Shown piece after piece: positions 13,301 through 28,300 of a stretch of 64,000 nucleotides of DNA. The stretch's first letter is position 1. Each line of letters opens with the position of its first letter. Made by a program: the position numbers and the translations under genes. The notes beneath the pieces are model-generated. The model was not told where the DNA came from, made no database searches, and was given only the letters and a program-made list of their open reading frames with translations. This DNA is from Gordionus sp. m RMFG-2023 (Eukaryota; Nematomorpha; Gordioida; Chordodea; Parachordodidae), in NCBI RefSeq assembly GCF_954871325.1, contig NC_088775.1:13369561-13433560 (forward strand), in the 5' to 3' direction.

Positions 13301-16300
13301 TTTTAGAATTGTGCACTCCTCGATAATGAGCCATGAATTTAAATCTTAAAAAGTGTAACATTCTAGAATATAGTATTTCTAATATTGTCTTTAAAATTTT
13401 TTTTTGTTTATCAGCAAGGATCTCCGTCACCTGCCTCCAACGTTTTTAAATTTCTGAATCACGTTAAGCAAAACGAAAATTTACCCGCGTTTTTAGACAT
13501 ATCTCCTGATGGTTTATAAAAATTATTTAAATATGATAAACTTTTATTTACTAATAACTTTTTAAAAAAACTTACATAAATTCATTAAATGAAAATGATC
13601 TTAGATTAAATCTTGATTCGGTTTTTTGTTTTCGCAGTTTTTTTATATTTTCAAAATTAGAATATTATTATACTATCGTTTCCTAGCTCATACTTATATA
13701 TATATATATAAATTATACTCTTGATTATCTTTATAGTCACCGAAGATACCATCCTAAAAACCATATTCTTTCCTGCCGATCTACTCAAATCTCAAGAAGA
13801 TGGAGACGATAAAAATGATTTGTCTCATCATCAATCGCAAGAACCTAATAACGCCATTTCTTTCGCTTGGAACTCTTCCTTTAAACTTTCCCCCGCCTAT
13901 TTGGTCTACCTATGTTGTCGGCATTATTATTATACCTCGAAGAGGGTGGAATATATTCACCCTGCCGGTCATAGGCTCGAACCTTTTATGGCAAAGATGT
14001 GCCTCGTCGTTTCCTCTTGCATGGAAGTATTTATGAATATGATATATAAGGAGTTTCAATACTCATAATAGATAATTCAGCAAAATCTTTCTCTGTCATA
14101 TAATACCATATTAAAATTTAAATTAGATAGAGAAACTCCTATTAATCGCAAAGATTTATTGGTACAATATCGATTTATTCTTAGACTGCCAAATATGTAG
14201 GATTAAAAGATTTATGCCATAAATAAACTTAGTGAAGGTCACATCGGTCTGGAGCCGATTTTCAAAGACCAAACCGAACCATAGACCAAAACCGAACTGG
14301 AGCGTGGTCTGGACAAGGTTTTATATACCTAAGAACAAAATATTATTATTACTATAGAAATAATGAAAAAATATAATTATTATAACATAAAATTGAATTT
14401 AATAGGGGAGACCGGGGTAAAACGATAGGCATTTTGCATATTTATCAAAAAAATTTTAAACAAAAGTCAAACACAACAAATTATAGTTCAATGTATAGCC
14501 CCATCCCTTATCTACTAGATAAAAAAAAGAGTAGCCCTCTACCTATAATATTTTAGGAGTTATGATTAGTTATGTCAAACTACTCATTTTCGCCATTTTA
14601 CCCTGGGTACAGGGTAAAATGGATAAGCATTGGGGTAAAGTGGTTAAAATAATATTTGACATATATTTATCGTTTTATTTAACAAATATTACAAATTTAA
14701 GATATATTTATGATTTTTATTTACAAACTAATCAATACAATAAGGACATGTAAAGTAGTTATCATAATTAGCACATTTAGAATGCGCCCATTCAAGGCAC
14801 ATTGTACATTTTAACCATTCATCTATTTTTGTAGTTTTTATTGCAAATGACACATAAACAATTCTTTTTTGATATCTTTTTTTTTCTCTGAATAAATAAT
14901 TTCAAATTTCAAATTAATTTGGTAGCTTTATTAGTAATGCTCAATTGAAATATATAATATATTTATTAATTAATACTCAATTCAAATACAAACAATATAA
15001 TTTAATTATGTCTAGGCGTTAATCCCATAAATGACCAATCTAGATTCTTCTTTGTAATTATTTGTTTATGATCTGAACTTTAAATACCATTTTTATATCT
15101 TCTTCTCAATGTTGTATCAGGTATTTTATATTTTAGCAGACAAATTCAATAAAGTGTTATTGTTATTTTATATTTTATGGCTTCATCTATTATACTTACA
15201 TCTCTGAATGTTGTTTTTCTTTTATAATTTCTCATTATTTGATTGATACAATAAAAATTATAATAAATGAATGAAAGAAAAATTTAATGTGAATAATTAT
15301 ATATTTTAACCGTTTTACCCATAACAGCTTTACCCCAAGGTGACATATATTATAAATATCGTTATTGCGTGACTTCTAATATAGCTATAGATGTCAGATA
15401 AATTTTATTTTATAGCTAATACATTAATGAACATGTGTGCCAAATTTTGAATCCTGAGGATATGTATATTTTACTAAAAGCAAAATATACTAGAGAATGA
15501 TTTTTATATTTTTTGGGTAAAAAACAATTTTTTGACAAAATATATAAAACCAGGTAAGTTTTTTAAAAGATGAACATAGGTAAGAAATTAGATATAAAAA
15601 TACATTTTCACACCAAATTTAAAATCATTGTGCTCAAGGGTTAAAAAGTGATTCGCGTTAACATTGTTACCCCGTCAATCGCTTTACCCCGGTCTCCCCT
15701 ATTTCATTTTATGAATCACCCCTATTTAGCCAATTTTTTAAAAATACCTAAATCAAAGTTTTAGTCAAAAAGTTTGCCTTAGCCTTTAGATTTCGCCACA
15801 CATGATAGATTATATCATTTTTTGATAATTTATTTTTCTTTTCTTTGTTACTGAGTCATCTGCTTTAGAAAATAATTGTTTAAATGGAACAGAAATTGTT
15901 TGTATTTAAAGATAACATAAAAAGTTTTTCTTGGTCCTGTTCAAACCAAATAGAACACCGAACCTATTCTAAAGTCTAAACCAACATGGTTTAATGTAGC
16001 CTTACAAAACTGGACCGTTTGCCTTCACTTCATGATCATTGCTGCAAAAAAATGATTAATTAGATGTCGTCATACTTTGAAACTCTTATTGGGATAAAAG
16101 AATCGCGGGTCACTTACGTGTTACCTTCATTAAAATTTGCTGATCTCCGGTTATCTAACGACAAATAATCATAATTAGGGCAAACTATTATGACTTATAA
16201 TTAATCATTTTTTTAAACCTTAATATTGTTGTAATTGATCAGTCTAAAATAATGTTGTTGATAATACTAATACGCACAGTTTAATGTTTGTTCAAAATAA

Positions 16301-19300
16301 ATTTTTTTTATTATTTCATCATGAAAGTTTTTTATACAAAATCTTAAACTAGATCAAAATTCTAAATGAGCAATCTCAAAAAAAAATCTTCAGATTTTCA
16401 AGGAAAATTTCTTTTTAAAATATTAAACTGCTATCTATTTATGCATAAGTGAGCAAAACTTTTTTTAAAACAATTTATTGTTTGCCCTCAAATTTATTGA
16501 TATTAATAACAAAACTTGTAGAAATTTCACAAATCATTGACAATTTTTTTTAATTTTATTTGAAGTCTCATCGCGACAACCCCATCATACTAACCTTTTG
16601 GACAGCTAACTTATCGGAAATCATATATTGCTTGACCAAAGATAAGGGGCTCATGCCCTTTCTGACTCCACAAACTCAGAATATCCTAAAAACGTGCATG
16701 ATTTCAGCGTTTAAATACCTTACTCGTAAATTGTGCTTAGACATCGCTACCCTCCTGCCCTACCTTTTTCAGCCGCCAAATAATGCTGGGCTTAATAATA
16801 ATGGCCAAAGTTCTAATTCTCTTATCAAAGACGCGAATAGTAGTAGCATTGTCAAGGAATATGATGAACCGTTTATCCGATCCTCTTGCTGTAACTTTTT
16901 TTAGCCTCTAAAAAAATAGGATTTTATATTATCGATAAATAGTCATTATAAAAAAATTAAAACTATGATATACATTTATTAAAAATATAGAAATATTCAG
17001 AATTGATAAATAGACGATAAAAATTTTTTAATGCACAAGCTTATGAAATATCCCAATATTTTGGAAATTTTATTTTGCAATGCTCGATTTTTGACTAGCT
17101 ATCTTTTAACGTTAGGCTCTAGAACGCCATGATATGGAGCCTTAGACTTATATTTCAATCCTTTTTTTAAAGCTCCCCTCCTCAAAACTTTGACATCTCT
17201 TATGAACATGCTAAAACAACACCGTCTTAACGCCTCCATAACCATTCAAATATTCACCCGCATATTTCAATTCGTTGAAGCTTGGACCATCAACTCGATA
17301 TTTAGCCATTCTTGTGCGCTATATTTCGGTTCGTCTAACCACATGGGACCAGTTCTTAGGCTTAATTACAATCAGGGTCACAACACTCATTGCAACGAAA
17401 CTGATATCCTTCTAAATAATTTTCCTTATTCTAGAGATTGGGGAAATATATTGAGCTTTAGGATCGAGGAGATTTATAAATGGTCGGAGATCCACGGCTT
17501 AGAGCTTTCAGCTGAGAACCAACTTGTTAGGATTGTTCAGGTGAGATAAAACTACCGAAAATCTTCACCCTATTTTTAGAATTTTGTTGTTTGAAATGCT
17601 ATCAAATTTAACAACAATCTAGATTAATTTTTTTTATTTTATGAAAAAACAAAGATACTGAAGCTTCTTAAGATGCCCAAATACCACTTGCAAGATTTGC
17701 CTCAAATAACTTCTACGTGCTTTAATTTGAACTCCTTGCAAATCTACACTATAATGACGAATTATCGATATTCGCCCGGGGAACCCCTTATTCCTAATGT
17801 AATTTCATTTTAAAAAAATCATTAGATGCATCATTATTGCCAAACTCTAAAAATTTTATTTTTCTACATATAATTTATTTGCAGGAACTGGTGGAGAGGG
17901 TTGTCAACATAGCTCACAACACAACTGACGAATTACTTAAGAGAGAAACTACCTGTCCTACCATTGACCCCGTCAATCTGTTAATCAATGATCCTTATTG
18001 TGACACACAAATCATGAAAGGAGACAAAGATAAGGAAACAAACAATGACTCGATTGACAAAGAAATAATGGATGGCAAAGTCAATTTCATGTTCCCCGAG
18101 GATGGATTTTCTTTTGACGCTGTTAAAAATGTGCCGGGTGGTCTTTTAGGATTAATTCAACGATTCTTGACCGAGAAGGGTTTGGATTACATCTACGTTT
18201 CATTATATTTAGCTGTTAAAACATCTCGATTTTCCATTGGTAGTTATATGAACTCGTGGCAAATATGGGATCCTTAGGGATTCAAAAAATCTCGATTAAA
18301 TTACATTTCATTGGGGTGATTTTTGAATTCGATTATTAGAATACAACACTGGATTTCAGACAGTTTTGACGTGAACCTTTAAACTTGACAAAATTGTATG
18401 AAATTTACAATGTTAGATACTATATACATACAAGCTAGAATACACTTCCACTTAAATCAGATTTTTAAAGAACATTTAATTTCATAAGAGATTCCAAAAT
18501 TCTTATGTATTTCCATAACCCATTACGATAAATATACTATATCATCATTTTTTGCACCATACCATTCCAATTGAACCATATATATCTTGTTATTGTTTTG
18601 GGAAATAATAAGTATTAGACCAGAAAATGGCAAACAGGTTGTAGAAATAATTTGATTTAAATCACACCAGAACAGCATAGCAAATAATTTTGGATTGAAT
18701 TGTGCAAGCTAAGATTTCAACTCCCTACCCTTTTGTCTACCTTTCTCACGACCATTTCAGAATGTTTAGATTCCGAATGTTATGATAATATTAATGTGCA
18801 CTAAATCCAAATATTATAAATTTTCAGAATTTTAACCATCTTATGATTTCCCATTTTTTTTAATTTGTAGGATTAGCTCAATTAATTATTTTGCCACCTA
18901 CTCTTAATCGCGATGGTAGTTGGAACGTTCACTTCAACTCCAGAAGTTCATTTAATCTGTCTGACATTTCTCTCATATCCGCTACACACTATCAAAAAGT
19001 ATATATTTATATATTATTTTTTGAATATATGAATTTTTTTGAAAGGCTTTTTATCAATTAATACAACCAAAGTTTGAAAAAATCTTCGCCATTGTTGTTC
19101 GCCTTTCGAAATTTGAATTATTGATTAAATATTAATTAATTTTTTTGTTTAGGAACATCTCAACTCGGATTCGGATAAGCAGGATTTTAAGCTTGATTTA
19201 AGTTTGTCACCACAGCTTAACCTCGCTAACGTTAAAACAGTGACAATAACCAAAACTGACAAATGTCTTGGACTCAGTATTGTAGCTGCTCAGGTATATA

Positions 19301-22300
19301 CATATAAATAAATTTTAAATTATTTTTAGACATGGATAATAAACATTAACTAATAATTGCATTTATTATTTTTTAATAATGCTTGCAAAAATTAAGATCA
19401 TTTTTTTAATGTCATGCAAAAAAATATATTACCAACAAGTTTTGGAGTTAATTTTTTACGTTTTATTTATGTCATATTTGTTAATAAACTCATAAAGGTG
19501 AGTATAGATTGCAAGTTATGAAAAAATACATAAATATATAAAGAAAAGAATACAGAATTTCTTAAAATTTCAATTATTTGCATTAGTATTTGATTTTAAA
19601 ACGTTGATTAATTATGTTTATAAGTTAATTTTGCATATCCTACATATAATTTTAAAAAAAATTTAATATACTAATGAATGATGATATATCAAATCTTAGA
19701 AACTTAAACTTTGAGGCATGTCTAAAAGAGATATTTTAATTTATAAAATTTAATTGTCATTTTTGACTATCGGACACGAAAAGTCTGTTGAAAGTTAAAG
19801 TATCAGCTGATATTGATACTTAGAATAATATTGAATATTTTTGAATTTGAATAGGAAAGAATTATATTTATTTGTTTAAAACATTTTTCAAAAAAGACCA
19901 AGAAATGTGTTTTAAAAAAAATGCTTAATAAAACTGTTAAATATTCTTTATTTATACGATTTCGCCGGAACCTAAAATTTAGACACTATAAACAGCAAAT
20001 ACGTTTCGGATTATAAATTGTTGTAAATACTTATGTTTTTACAGTATTCGTTTTTTTCCTCTTATATACCTTATTATTTAAAGCATTTTTTTTTAAAAAA
20101 TGATTATTTGTAAGAAAAAAATGAATTAATTAATAATTATAATATGTAAGACTTAGTAAGGATGAATCAAGGAAATATGATACTACCTTAGACTGACAAT
20201 GTATTCATAAAAAATTTGTATTTAATACAAATCAGCTGAGGACACGCCATTTTTGATTTCCTATATAAATAATTTACTTTACAATCTTATAAAAACTTTA
20301 TATAAAAAAAATTCCGAATTTGAAACCAAAAATAGCGTATCTTCAACTGATTTGTATTAACGACGCTTCAAAATGCATTTTAATTAATGGAATCGGCAGT
20401 CTAAATTAATATTATGCTTTGCTAGGATGAAACCAGGGTTGGGCAGGATCACAAATACTTGGTATCTTTTTGGGCTTTTTTGAAAAAGTATCTTTATCTT
20501 AAATACTTTTTAAAGATGAGTATCTGTATCTTTAACTATTTAATGTGCAAAAGATACAAACAATTTTAATTTTCAATATTATTTGATATATTTAAAACTT
20601 TTATTTAATTTTAAAATTCAAATATTTAATTTAAATCCAAGTAAACTATTAAACATTTGTTAATATAATAATCATAATTGTAATATCTTACATTATTCAC
20701 CCTATATGAGAAATATATTAATGAAATAAAAATAAATAAAGTATTTTGTTTGGCATTGTCATAATTTTTTAACACAATATCCAAAAATATAAGGTTTCAC
20801 ATTATATCAATTTTTTTAACCTATCTTTTTGAAGTATCTATAAAATATCATTTTTCAATTTTTTTATCAAGTATCTATAACTGTTTTTGAAAAGTATCTT
20901 ATATTTGTATCATAGATATTTATATTTAAAGAACATTTATATCTGTATCCAGATACTATTTTAAAAAAATTCCCCATCTCAACCAATAACAAAATATGCG
21001 TTGAAAAGTTCAAAATAGTCTTCATTTTTTAAAAATTATTCATGTATCAAAAGTATTCTTTAATATTTAATATCTCGTGGAAATTTATGTATATTTTTTT
21101 CAAGTCTATACAAGAAAAGGAAATTATGATTATTTATTACTCGAGATTGACTTATATAACAAACAAAACATGCCTCAGAGCCACAAACTTTCGTTTTATA
21201 AAAAAAAATTATTTATTCTTGTTTAACAAATTTATGTTAATGAAATATTTTTTATTTGTTTTTTTTGAAGCAGATAAAAGTAAGCGAAACGTTAAAGACC
21301 TACACGAGTCTCAAATTCTTTGCAAAAAACTATATTTATTCTTGTTTTAAAAAAAACATTGTGAATCTTATAGCTAAGGAAATCGTCGTTACATACAACA
21401 GCTGATTTTAAAAAAAATTATATTTATTAAATAAAAAAATGATTAAATTTTATTAAGAACCAATTTAAACTTTTTTTTTTATAAAACAATATTTTAATCT
21501 TAATACTAATTCACATCTCCTTTAATCCTACTTCTTATTTCATAGCTTTAAATAAAATTTTTAACCAATTTAAAAAAAATCTTTTTCATTTGAACATTCC
21601 TTGAGTTGAGCTATTACTATTGCTATTAAATAATTCTAGCTGAAATAGGCCTTAATTTAGTATTTAGGACAAAATTTTAGGTGGGGCTCGGTCTTGACTA
21701 TCAAGTACAAACCTTTCTTAAAAAAGATAAAATCCACTATGGTCATCTTTCGGGGAAAAATCAAATATCAATCAACTATTGATCACACATGATGACATTT
21801 GGGAGGGGCTAAACGGAGAATAAATTTATTATGAAACAAACTACTATTTTGAAGAACATATGATGAAAAAATATGAATATAAAGGCCATTCGTGAAGCTT
21901 TAATTTTTGACAATGAATCATATGTAAAACAAAACAAAAGTTTTATTTAACATTCATTTTTTAATTTGAAAAAGGATTAATTCGAAATTTTAATTGATTC
22001 AATATGGTGGTATGTTCATGTATGAGACATGCAATAACAATGCATCCTCGAAAAATAATGTAATGTCATTGAATTATTTTTTTTCTTTAAATATTGAAAA
22101 TTTTTCTAAATTTATTTCCTTTTTGCCTCATGTTTCAAACTGTAATAAATGGAAGACAACGAGTCACCAGATTGTAAAATATCTCGATCTTCAACTAAAT
22201 ACTTATCAATGAATTTTTAAATTATTGAGTACCATCATATAAATCTAAAAAGTGTATTAATAAATTGGGAGTATTTCTACTCTTGATTTGTCCGGTAATT

Positions 22301-25300
22301 CGTTATGGGTAATGCTATATACGTCGATGAACATTTATCAATTTACTTAAGCAACGACCAAAACAATTTTAATAGAAAAAAATATATATTAATCAACTTT
22401 TTAACATACTCCTAATCTCATCCAAGAACTTTCAGAAAAATAGCCCTGTCGAAGAGTGATCGGGGGAGGGGGGGGGGGTGTCATAATTAATCAAAAATCG
22501 ATAATGCCTACCATAAAATTTTTGTACATACGAAAAAATTTTCAAGACATTTTAAAAAACAGCCTTATTCCGAACAAATTTTTTTTATTTGTCCCGAAAA
22601 GCCCGACCCAAAATTTAAATTATTTGTCTTCCCCCAATTTATTTATTATATTATAAATTAATTTTATTAGAAAGATATAGCCTTACATTTTTACAATCAA
22701 ATTTTTAATCATTTTACAAACAAATATAAAATAATATTAGCCCCTTCTTTTTCTTGCAAAAATTTTAAATATCTATTTTATTTCAAAATTTAAGATTTTT
22801 TATAAAATTATTAGGCCCGAACCTAATTTTTTTAAATAAGCTCGATCGGACCATATAATTTTCGATCACTGAACCTTGAGTAACATGTAATACTTTGTCT
22901 GAATTTTTTTAAAAATACATATAATAAGTAATTATAAGTATCCCTACCCGAAAACCCACGAAACATTTATTTTTTTAATGACTCTTAAAAAATATATAAA
23001 TTTAATATTTTATGAGTTTTTATTAAATTTAATTACTCATCACCCTAATTGTACTAGTATGTTTTTTTAATAGTTTAAAACGTATTTTTTGCTAAGCTAA
23101 AAGTATAAATAGGTACTATAATTTTAATTGCACCTATTATTTCGTATAAAATAGAAGGGAGTACAAACATTATAAGAACACATTTTCAGCTTCGTTTGCA
23201 ATTTATTTCTTAGATAAAAATAAAAATTTTTTTAGACTTAAAATAAGTATTGTTAAATTTCTTGATTTAGCATTTTAAATCAAGATTTTAGCCAAAATAA
23301 TATTACGCAAGCCTCGAGATTTCGTTGATATATCCACATCTTTCTGCCATCAATGAGTAGAAAAAATATCCAGGCTTGCGTAATATTTTTTGGCTAAAAT
23401 ATTGAGCTAACCATTAAAAAGCAGGCAAGCTGCCGTTTAACATATGCTACTTAAAATACGCTATTGTTGAATTTAGCCATTTAAATTATTTATTTTTTTG
23501 TAGACAAATTCATGATTATTACTACAATTTAATTATTTATACTTGGAATTTAGATAAAAGCTAGAAAAAAAATGTAATTTGATATAATAAGTCTCAATTT
23601 TTTTAAAGAAAATTTTAAAAAGAAAATAAATTATTTTTATTTATAATAATTATATGTCTGTATTCTTCAATCGCTTCGAAAAAAAAATGTTTTTTTTACT
23701 AATAAATTAATTGTCGCTCGAATTAATCATTTTTATTTCATAAGTAAAATAAAAAATATGAAAATTATGAAAAAAAATGCATTCATTATCTCGGGGCTTT
23801 CACATTTTTGTTTTTCTAGCTTTTTTATCATTATAATCCCATCATTATTAAATAATAATTTGTTAATTTTTTTAAAAAAAATAGTGCTTAGCGTACTTCC
23901 CCTTTATTCCCTTTATCTTTTCTAAAATAAATTTTTTTTAAATTTTATAAACGGCCGAAAGGTTTAACTAAATATTTTTTTCCAACGAATTTTATTACGA
24001 TACGAAATATACTCCTTCTTGGGAATAGAAGCAACTTGCGCATATGTGGGCCAAAGTTTTAGATCTAAATTACGATTTAGACAAATTATTCTTTGACATG
24101 TCGAGTCATGCCTTCAAATCCGATTTTTGGAACCATAAATCACATTTTTCGAACGGACCTTATGATTCGGGAAATTTTTTAAATAAATCCAATGATTTTT
24201 CGTCGAATTCTTCCAGTTTAAATGCTGAATCCTTTTTTAACAATCGTAATCGGCGGGATCCGAATCACACATTTACACGCCAAGTGATTCGTTATTTTAC
24301 TCTGATGAAAGACAAATTACGTGGCAATAATGGCAAACTTTGTAAAAACGAACGTTTTCAATACTTTCGATGCGACAATCAACAGCTCAATTTTGGAAGG
24401 GAAGATCGGTACACCGAAAATTATGGACAAAACGTGTACTCACAGCAGGTTAATCTGCCTAATCAAAAAGTTGAGTGTCAATCGTACATGTCATCGGCTC
24501 AAGCAATAAAGAAATTGCATTTACAATGCATGGAGAAAAATGAGTGTAAAGATGTTCGCTCCTATTCGGAAACCCGGGTTGGCCATGTCAATTATAACGG
24601 TGGGTACAGCAATATACACGAAGTCCCAACGCAGGTGAACGCGGAAGGATTGGCTAATACGCAAAAGGTACCTCTCTTCACCCACAATATTTTCGGACAC
24701 GGTGAAATATCAGCTATTCAAATTAGTAGTCGTAATTATAAAAAATCTAACCAACCACCAAACCGTTTAAAAATTGAAAGCTATTTATCCGACAATCGAC
24801 AAATGAGCCTACATGAACAATGTTTACCAACTACCAATTATGGCGCTAAAAATGATCGTCAGACATCAAAAAATACGATATTATCCGAAAACAAAATACA
24901 TAGTTCTATATCAGCTGATTCGGATTCATTTATACTGGCTCCTGTATGCAAAGACAAGGTAAATCACTGCCAATTATCGAATATTCCTATTCCCGTACAT
25001 TTTGTCAAAAATAAGACTCATGGTAAATTTAATTATAATAACGATATCATTAATTTTCCCTCCGTTTTTGGTAATAATTCACCAGATATCCACGGTTTAG
25101 CATATCGGCCAGAATATATACCAATTCCTGTACAAATAATTAATGATAGGGCCAATCGCGACAAATTTTTTCATTCGCCTTTTAGTCCCGCTCGCGTAAC
25201 CAAAAAATCGCGTTTAAATAACTACTCTCTTAAACGTTCGCAGCCAACAAGTAGACCACACAATTTCAAAAAAAATTGCTGCCAGGTAAAAAGTACCATC

Positions 25301-28300
25301 CCAATAATAGTCGAGCCTGATAGCGATGTTCTTTCTTCGAACGAAAATATCAATACATTAGTGTCGCGAAATGTTCCTGCCTCATCGCTCGAAATTAAAG
25401 AAATAGTTAACCCTTCACGTAATAAGCATGCCGACAACATATTGCCCGACACCTTGTCAGTCCCCAATTTAAATTCTTCTACGAAAAAATCGAGAAATGG
25501 AAGTCTACGGGATAAATTTTGGGGTGAGACGAGCAGTTTTTCCGAATTTAATCACGAAGGAAAGGTGAAAAAAATTTTCGGTTTTTATAAATCGACCAAA
25601 TCTTCCTTAACTAACCGAGCGGCATTCGAAAAAACGCGAGAATCATCTCTCGTTAATAAGACGAGTGAGATTCAACCAAAGCTACTCATAAGATACCCTA
25701 ATCTTAAGGCATGTGTTATCGACGAAAATATTTATGAGAAAGTCGATAAGTTTCAAGATCACATGTACACCCTGCCGCTCAAAATAAGTCATTCGGAAGC
25801 ATCTCATAATAACTCTCAAAAAAATTATTCGAATGCGCGTTCTAGCGTGATCGGAGGTTCTTTTACAGACGAAGATAGCTCGGATTTTAGTTCCATTACG
25901 AGCGTATTATCCGTTTCAGATTGTAATCAGCCCTCGCCTAGTAATCAGCCCTCGCCTAGTAATCAGCCCACCTTAAAACGCAAGGATTCTCCCGACAATA
26001 TATCTTGTAATTCAACTACCGTCAAAATAACAAACGAACATAATAAAAATTTTTCGCCCTCTAAATATCAAAATATTGACCAACAAAGTTATATTACTCA
26101 ATCTGTCATAAAAAATCTTAATATGGATGTTATTAAAAGTGACTGGAAGCCAAAACCTGTTATCAACTCAAACATTAAATCCTGGCTTGATAATAACCAG
26201 CGCGCGCCTTTTTCTAAAGAAGAATACAAATGTCATATGTCCAACTGCAAGCTTTTCACCAGCACAGATGTCAAGAAAATATCCTGCAATTTGAAGTACT
26301 TGGAGGCAGGAGATTTATTAATCCCCCCTCGTTTAATGCCATCTATTCAAAAGAAACCCGTTACCAAAAAACCCTTATTTTCTAATGTTACCGTGACAAT
26401 CAAGAAATCAAATAACTCTTTTTCTCATTTTTTTATACCCGTTATATGTCGATAAAAACTTTTTTTACACGAATTCTCAAATCTTAAATGTTACTTATAA
26501 TATGTCAATCGTTAATTTGTTAATCATAATTATTGTAATTTATAGAATTTAATATAAAATATGAAAATTATTTTATTACCTAGGGTGTTTCGTATGATAT
26601 TTTGGTCTATATAAAAGAAATATTACAACGGCTGATTTATTTAAATTTATATTCGTCTATTTATAATCACATGACCTGTCAGTATAACATTATTTTACCT
26701 ATCCCATATCTCTCAAACCTTTAAATAACCCTAACTCATATCTCTAACCTTTAGTCACACTATTTTTAAAAAATTTCCTTCAGTTAAACAATCCTTGAGT
26801 TGAGCGATAATCGTTACGTATATATAATATAAGCGGATAAATTTTAACTTAAAATTCAGCGGCTTCTTTTAGGAGCGAGCGAAATAGAAATTATAATTTT
26901 CATTTTTCTAAATTATCTATTAAGTTAAATATTATTTAAGATATTATGTCAAATTTATTTTATATAATAATTATTTTAATTTTGTAACATCGTCTACTTG
27001 TATCGTGAGTGAAGCAGAAAAAATATTCAAATAACAATTTCAACTTCCAATTTACATAATTTATACATTTTACAACTTTAATAAAAAAAAATTTATCAAA
27101 AATAATGTTTAATTTCATCAATACCACATTTTTATTCATGAAAATGCCCCGAGAGCCTATCCCATGTTTTTCACGGTTTATATAATCAAATCTATGATAT
27201 ATACTGTACCTTAAGAACAATTATAATAAATATGATCTTGTAAGAATCCTATATAATGAAAAGTTAGACTATCCACAAGATTTACATCATCCATCCATGT
27301 ATAGAGATACGTTTTGACTATGGCCGGACATTTTATTAATATCTTATCTCATTATTTTTTTCTTTATCAAATCTTTCGGAGTCTACAAAATGGGTTATTA
27401 TGCCCCCTCCCTTTTCTTAATTCCTTATTCTTGGTTATCATTTATTTTAGTAGGGCATCTATCTTAAACTCATTCCCGTCCACAAATAAATTTATAATTA
27501 AAATATTAGTGATTCATTTGAGCTAAACCCACTGGATAGTTAATTAGCCGTTTTGTTCAATTAAACTGAACTTATATTTTTTTTCAAGCACACTTAAAAT
27601 GATTTAATAACTTATATGACTTATGGCCCATTTTATTTTGTGTTAATATTTTTCTTTTTTAAACACATCACAAAACTCCTGTGTGTTATCCCTTAGACTT
27701 CTCCCCTCTCAGAATTGGGTATATACGTCAAAGCCGTTGTTCGTGGGGGTGCCGCTCAATTAGCAGGGGCGCCTAGCGCTGGAGATCGAATTTTGACGGT
27801 TAACGGGATTTCTTTGATTGGTGTTGATGAAGAAATCGCCGCGAAAATTATGACACGAGCCGGTCCTGTTATAACCCTTAGTTACGTTAGGGATGCGAGG
27901 GGTCCCAGTGGATCCATTCTCAATGGTAGTATAGCAGGCGATGATACGGCTGCACTGTCTCCCAGATCTGGGAGAGGTACTTTTTATTTTATCCATCTTA
28001 TTTAAACCTAAAATAAATTTAAAAATTTTGGCTTATAAACAAGAGTTTGTTTTGCTCTTTAAAAATAGATGATCTCTGACTGTTTTTTGAGAAAGCTTCA
28101 ACATCATTTAATCAAATTTTACCTAAAATTCCAAATATTTTATAAAAAATCTTTTGTGATTTTTATACTTAAAAAATATCTTTCATGATGAAATCACCAA
28201 TTTTTTGGTCTTTGAAACAAAATCAAAATCTTCCATTTTATGATCTTTAAAGATTACATGGGCAAAATTCTTTTTTTAACTTGATTAAAATCTTTTTTGT

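Noticed and set aside
21264-21285. Strong pyrimidine tract, AG and gtaagc donor suggesting a 6-9 nt microexon in the PDZ intron
   Set aside because: Its length does not fit the phase needed, and the acceptor at 27695 already gives a complete PDZ domain.
21042-21350. 102-codon plus-strand frame in the PDZ intron
   Set aside because: Lys/Phe/Ile composition typical of random AT-rich DNA, no motif, no splice context.
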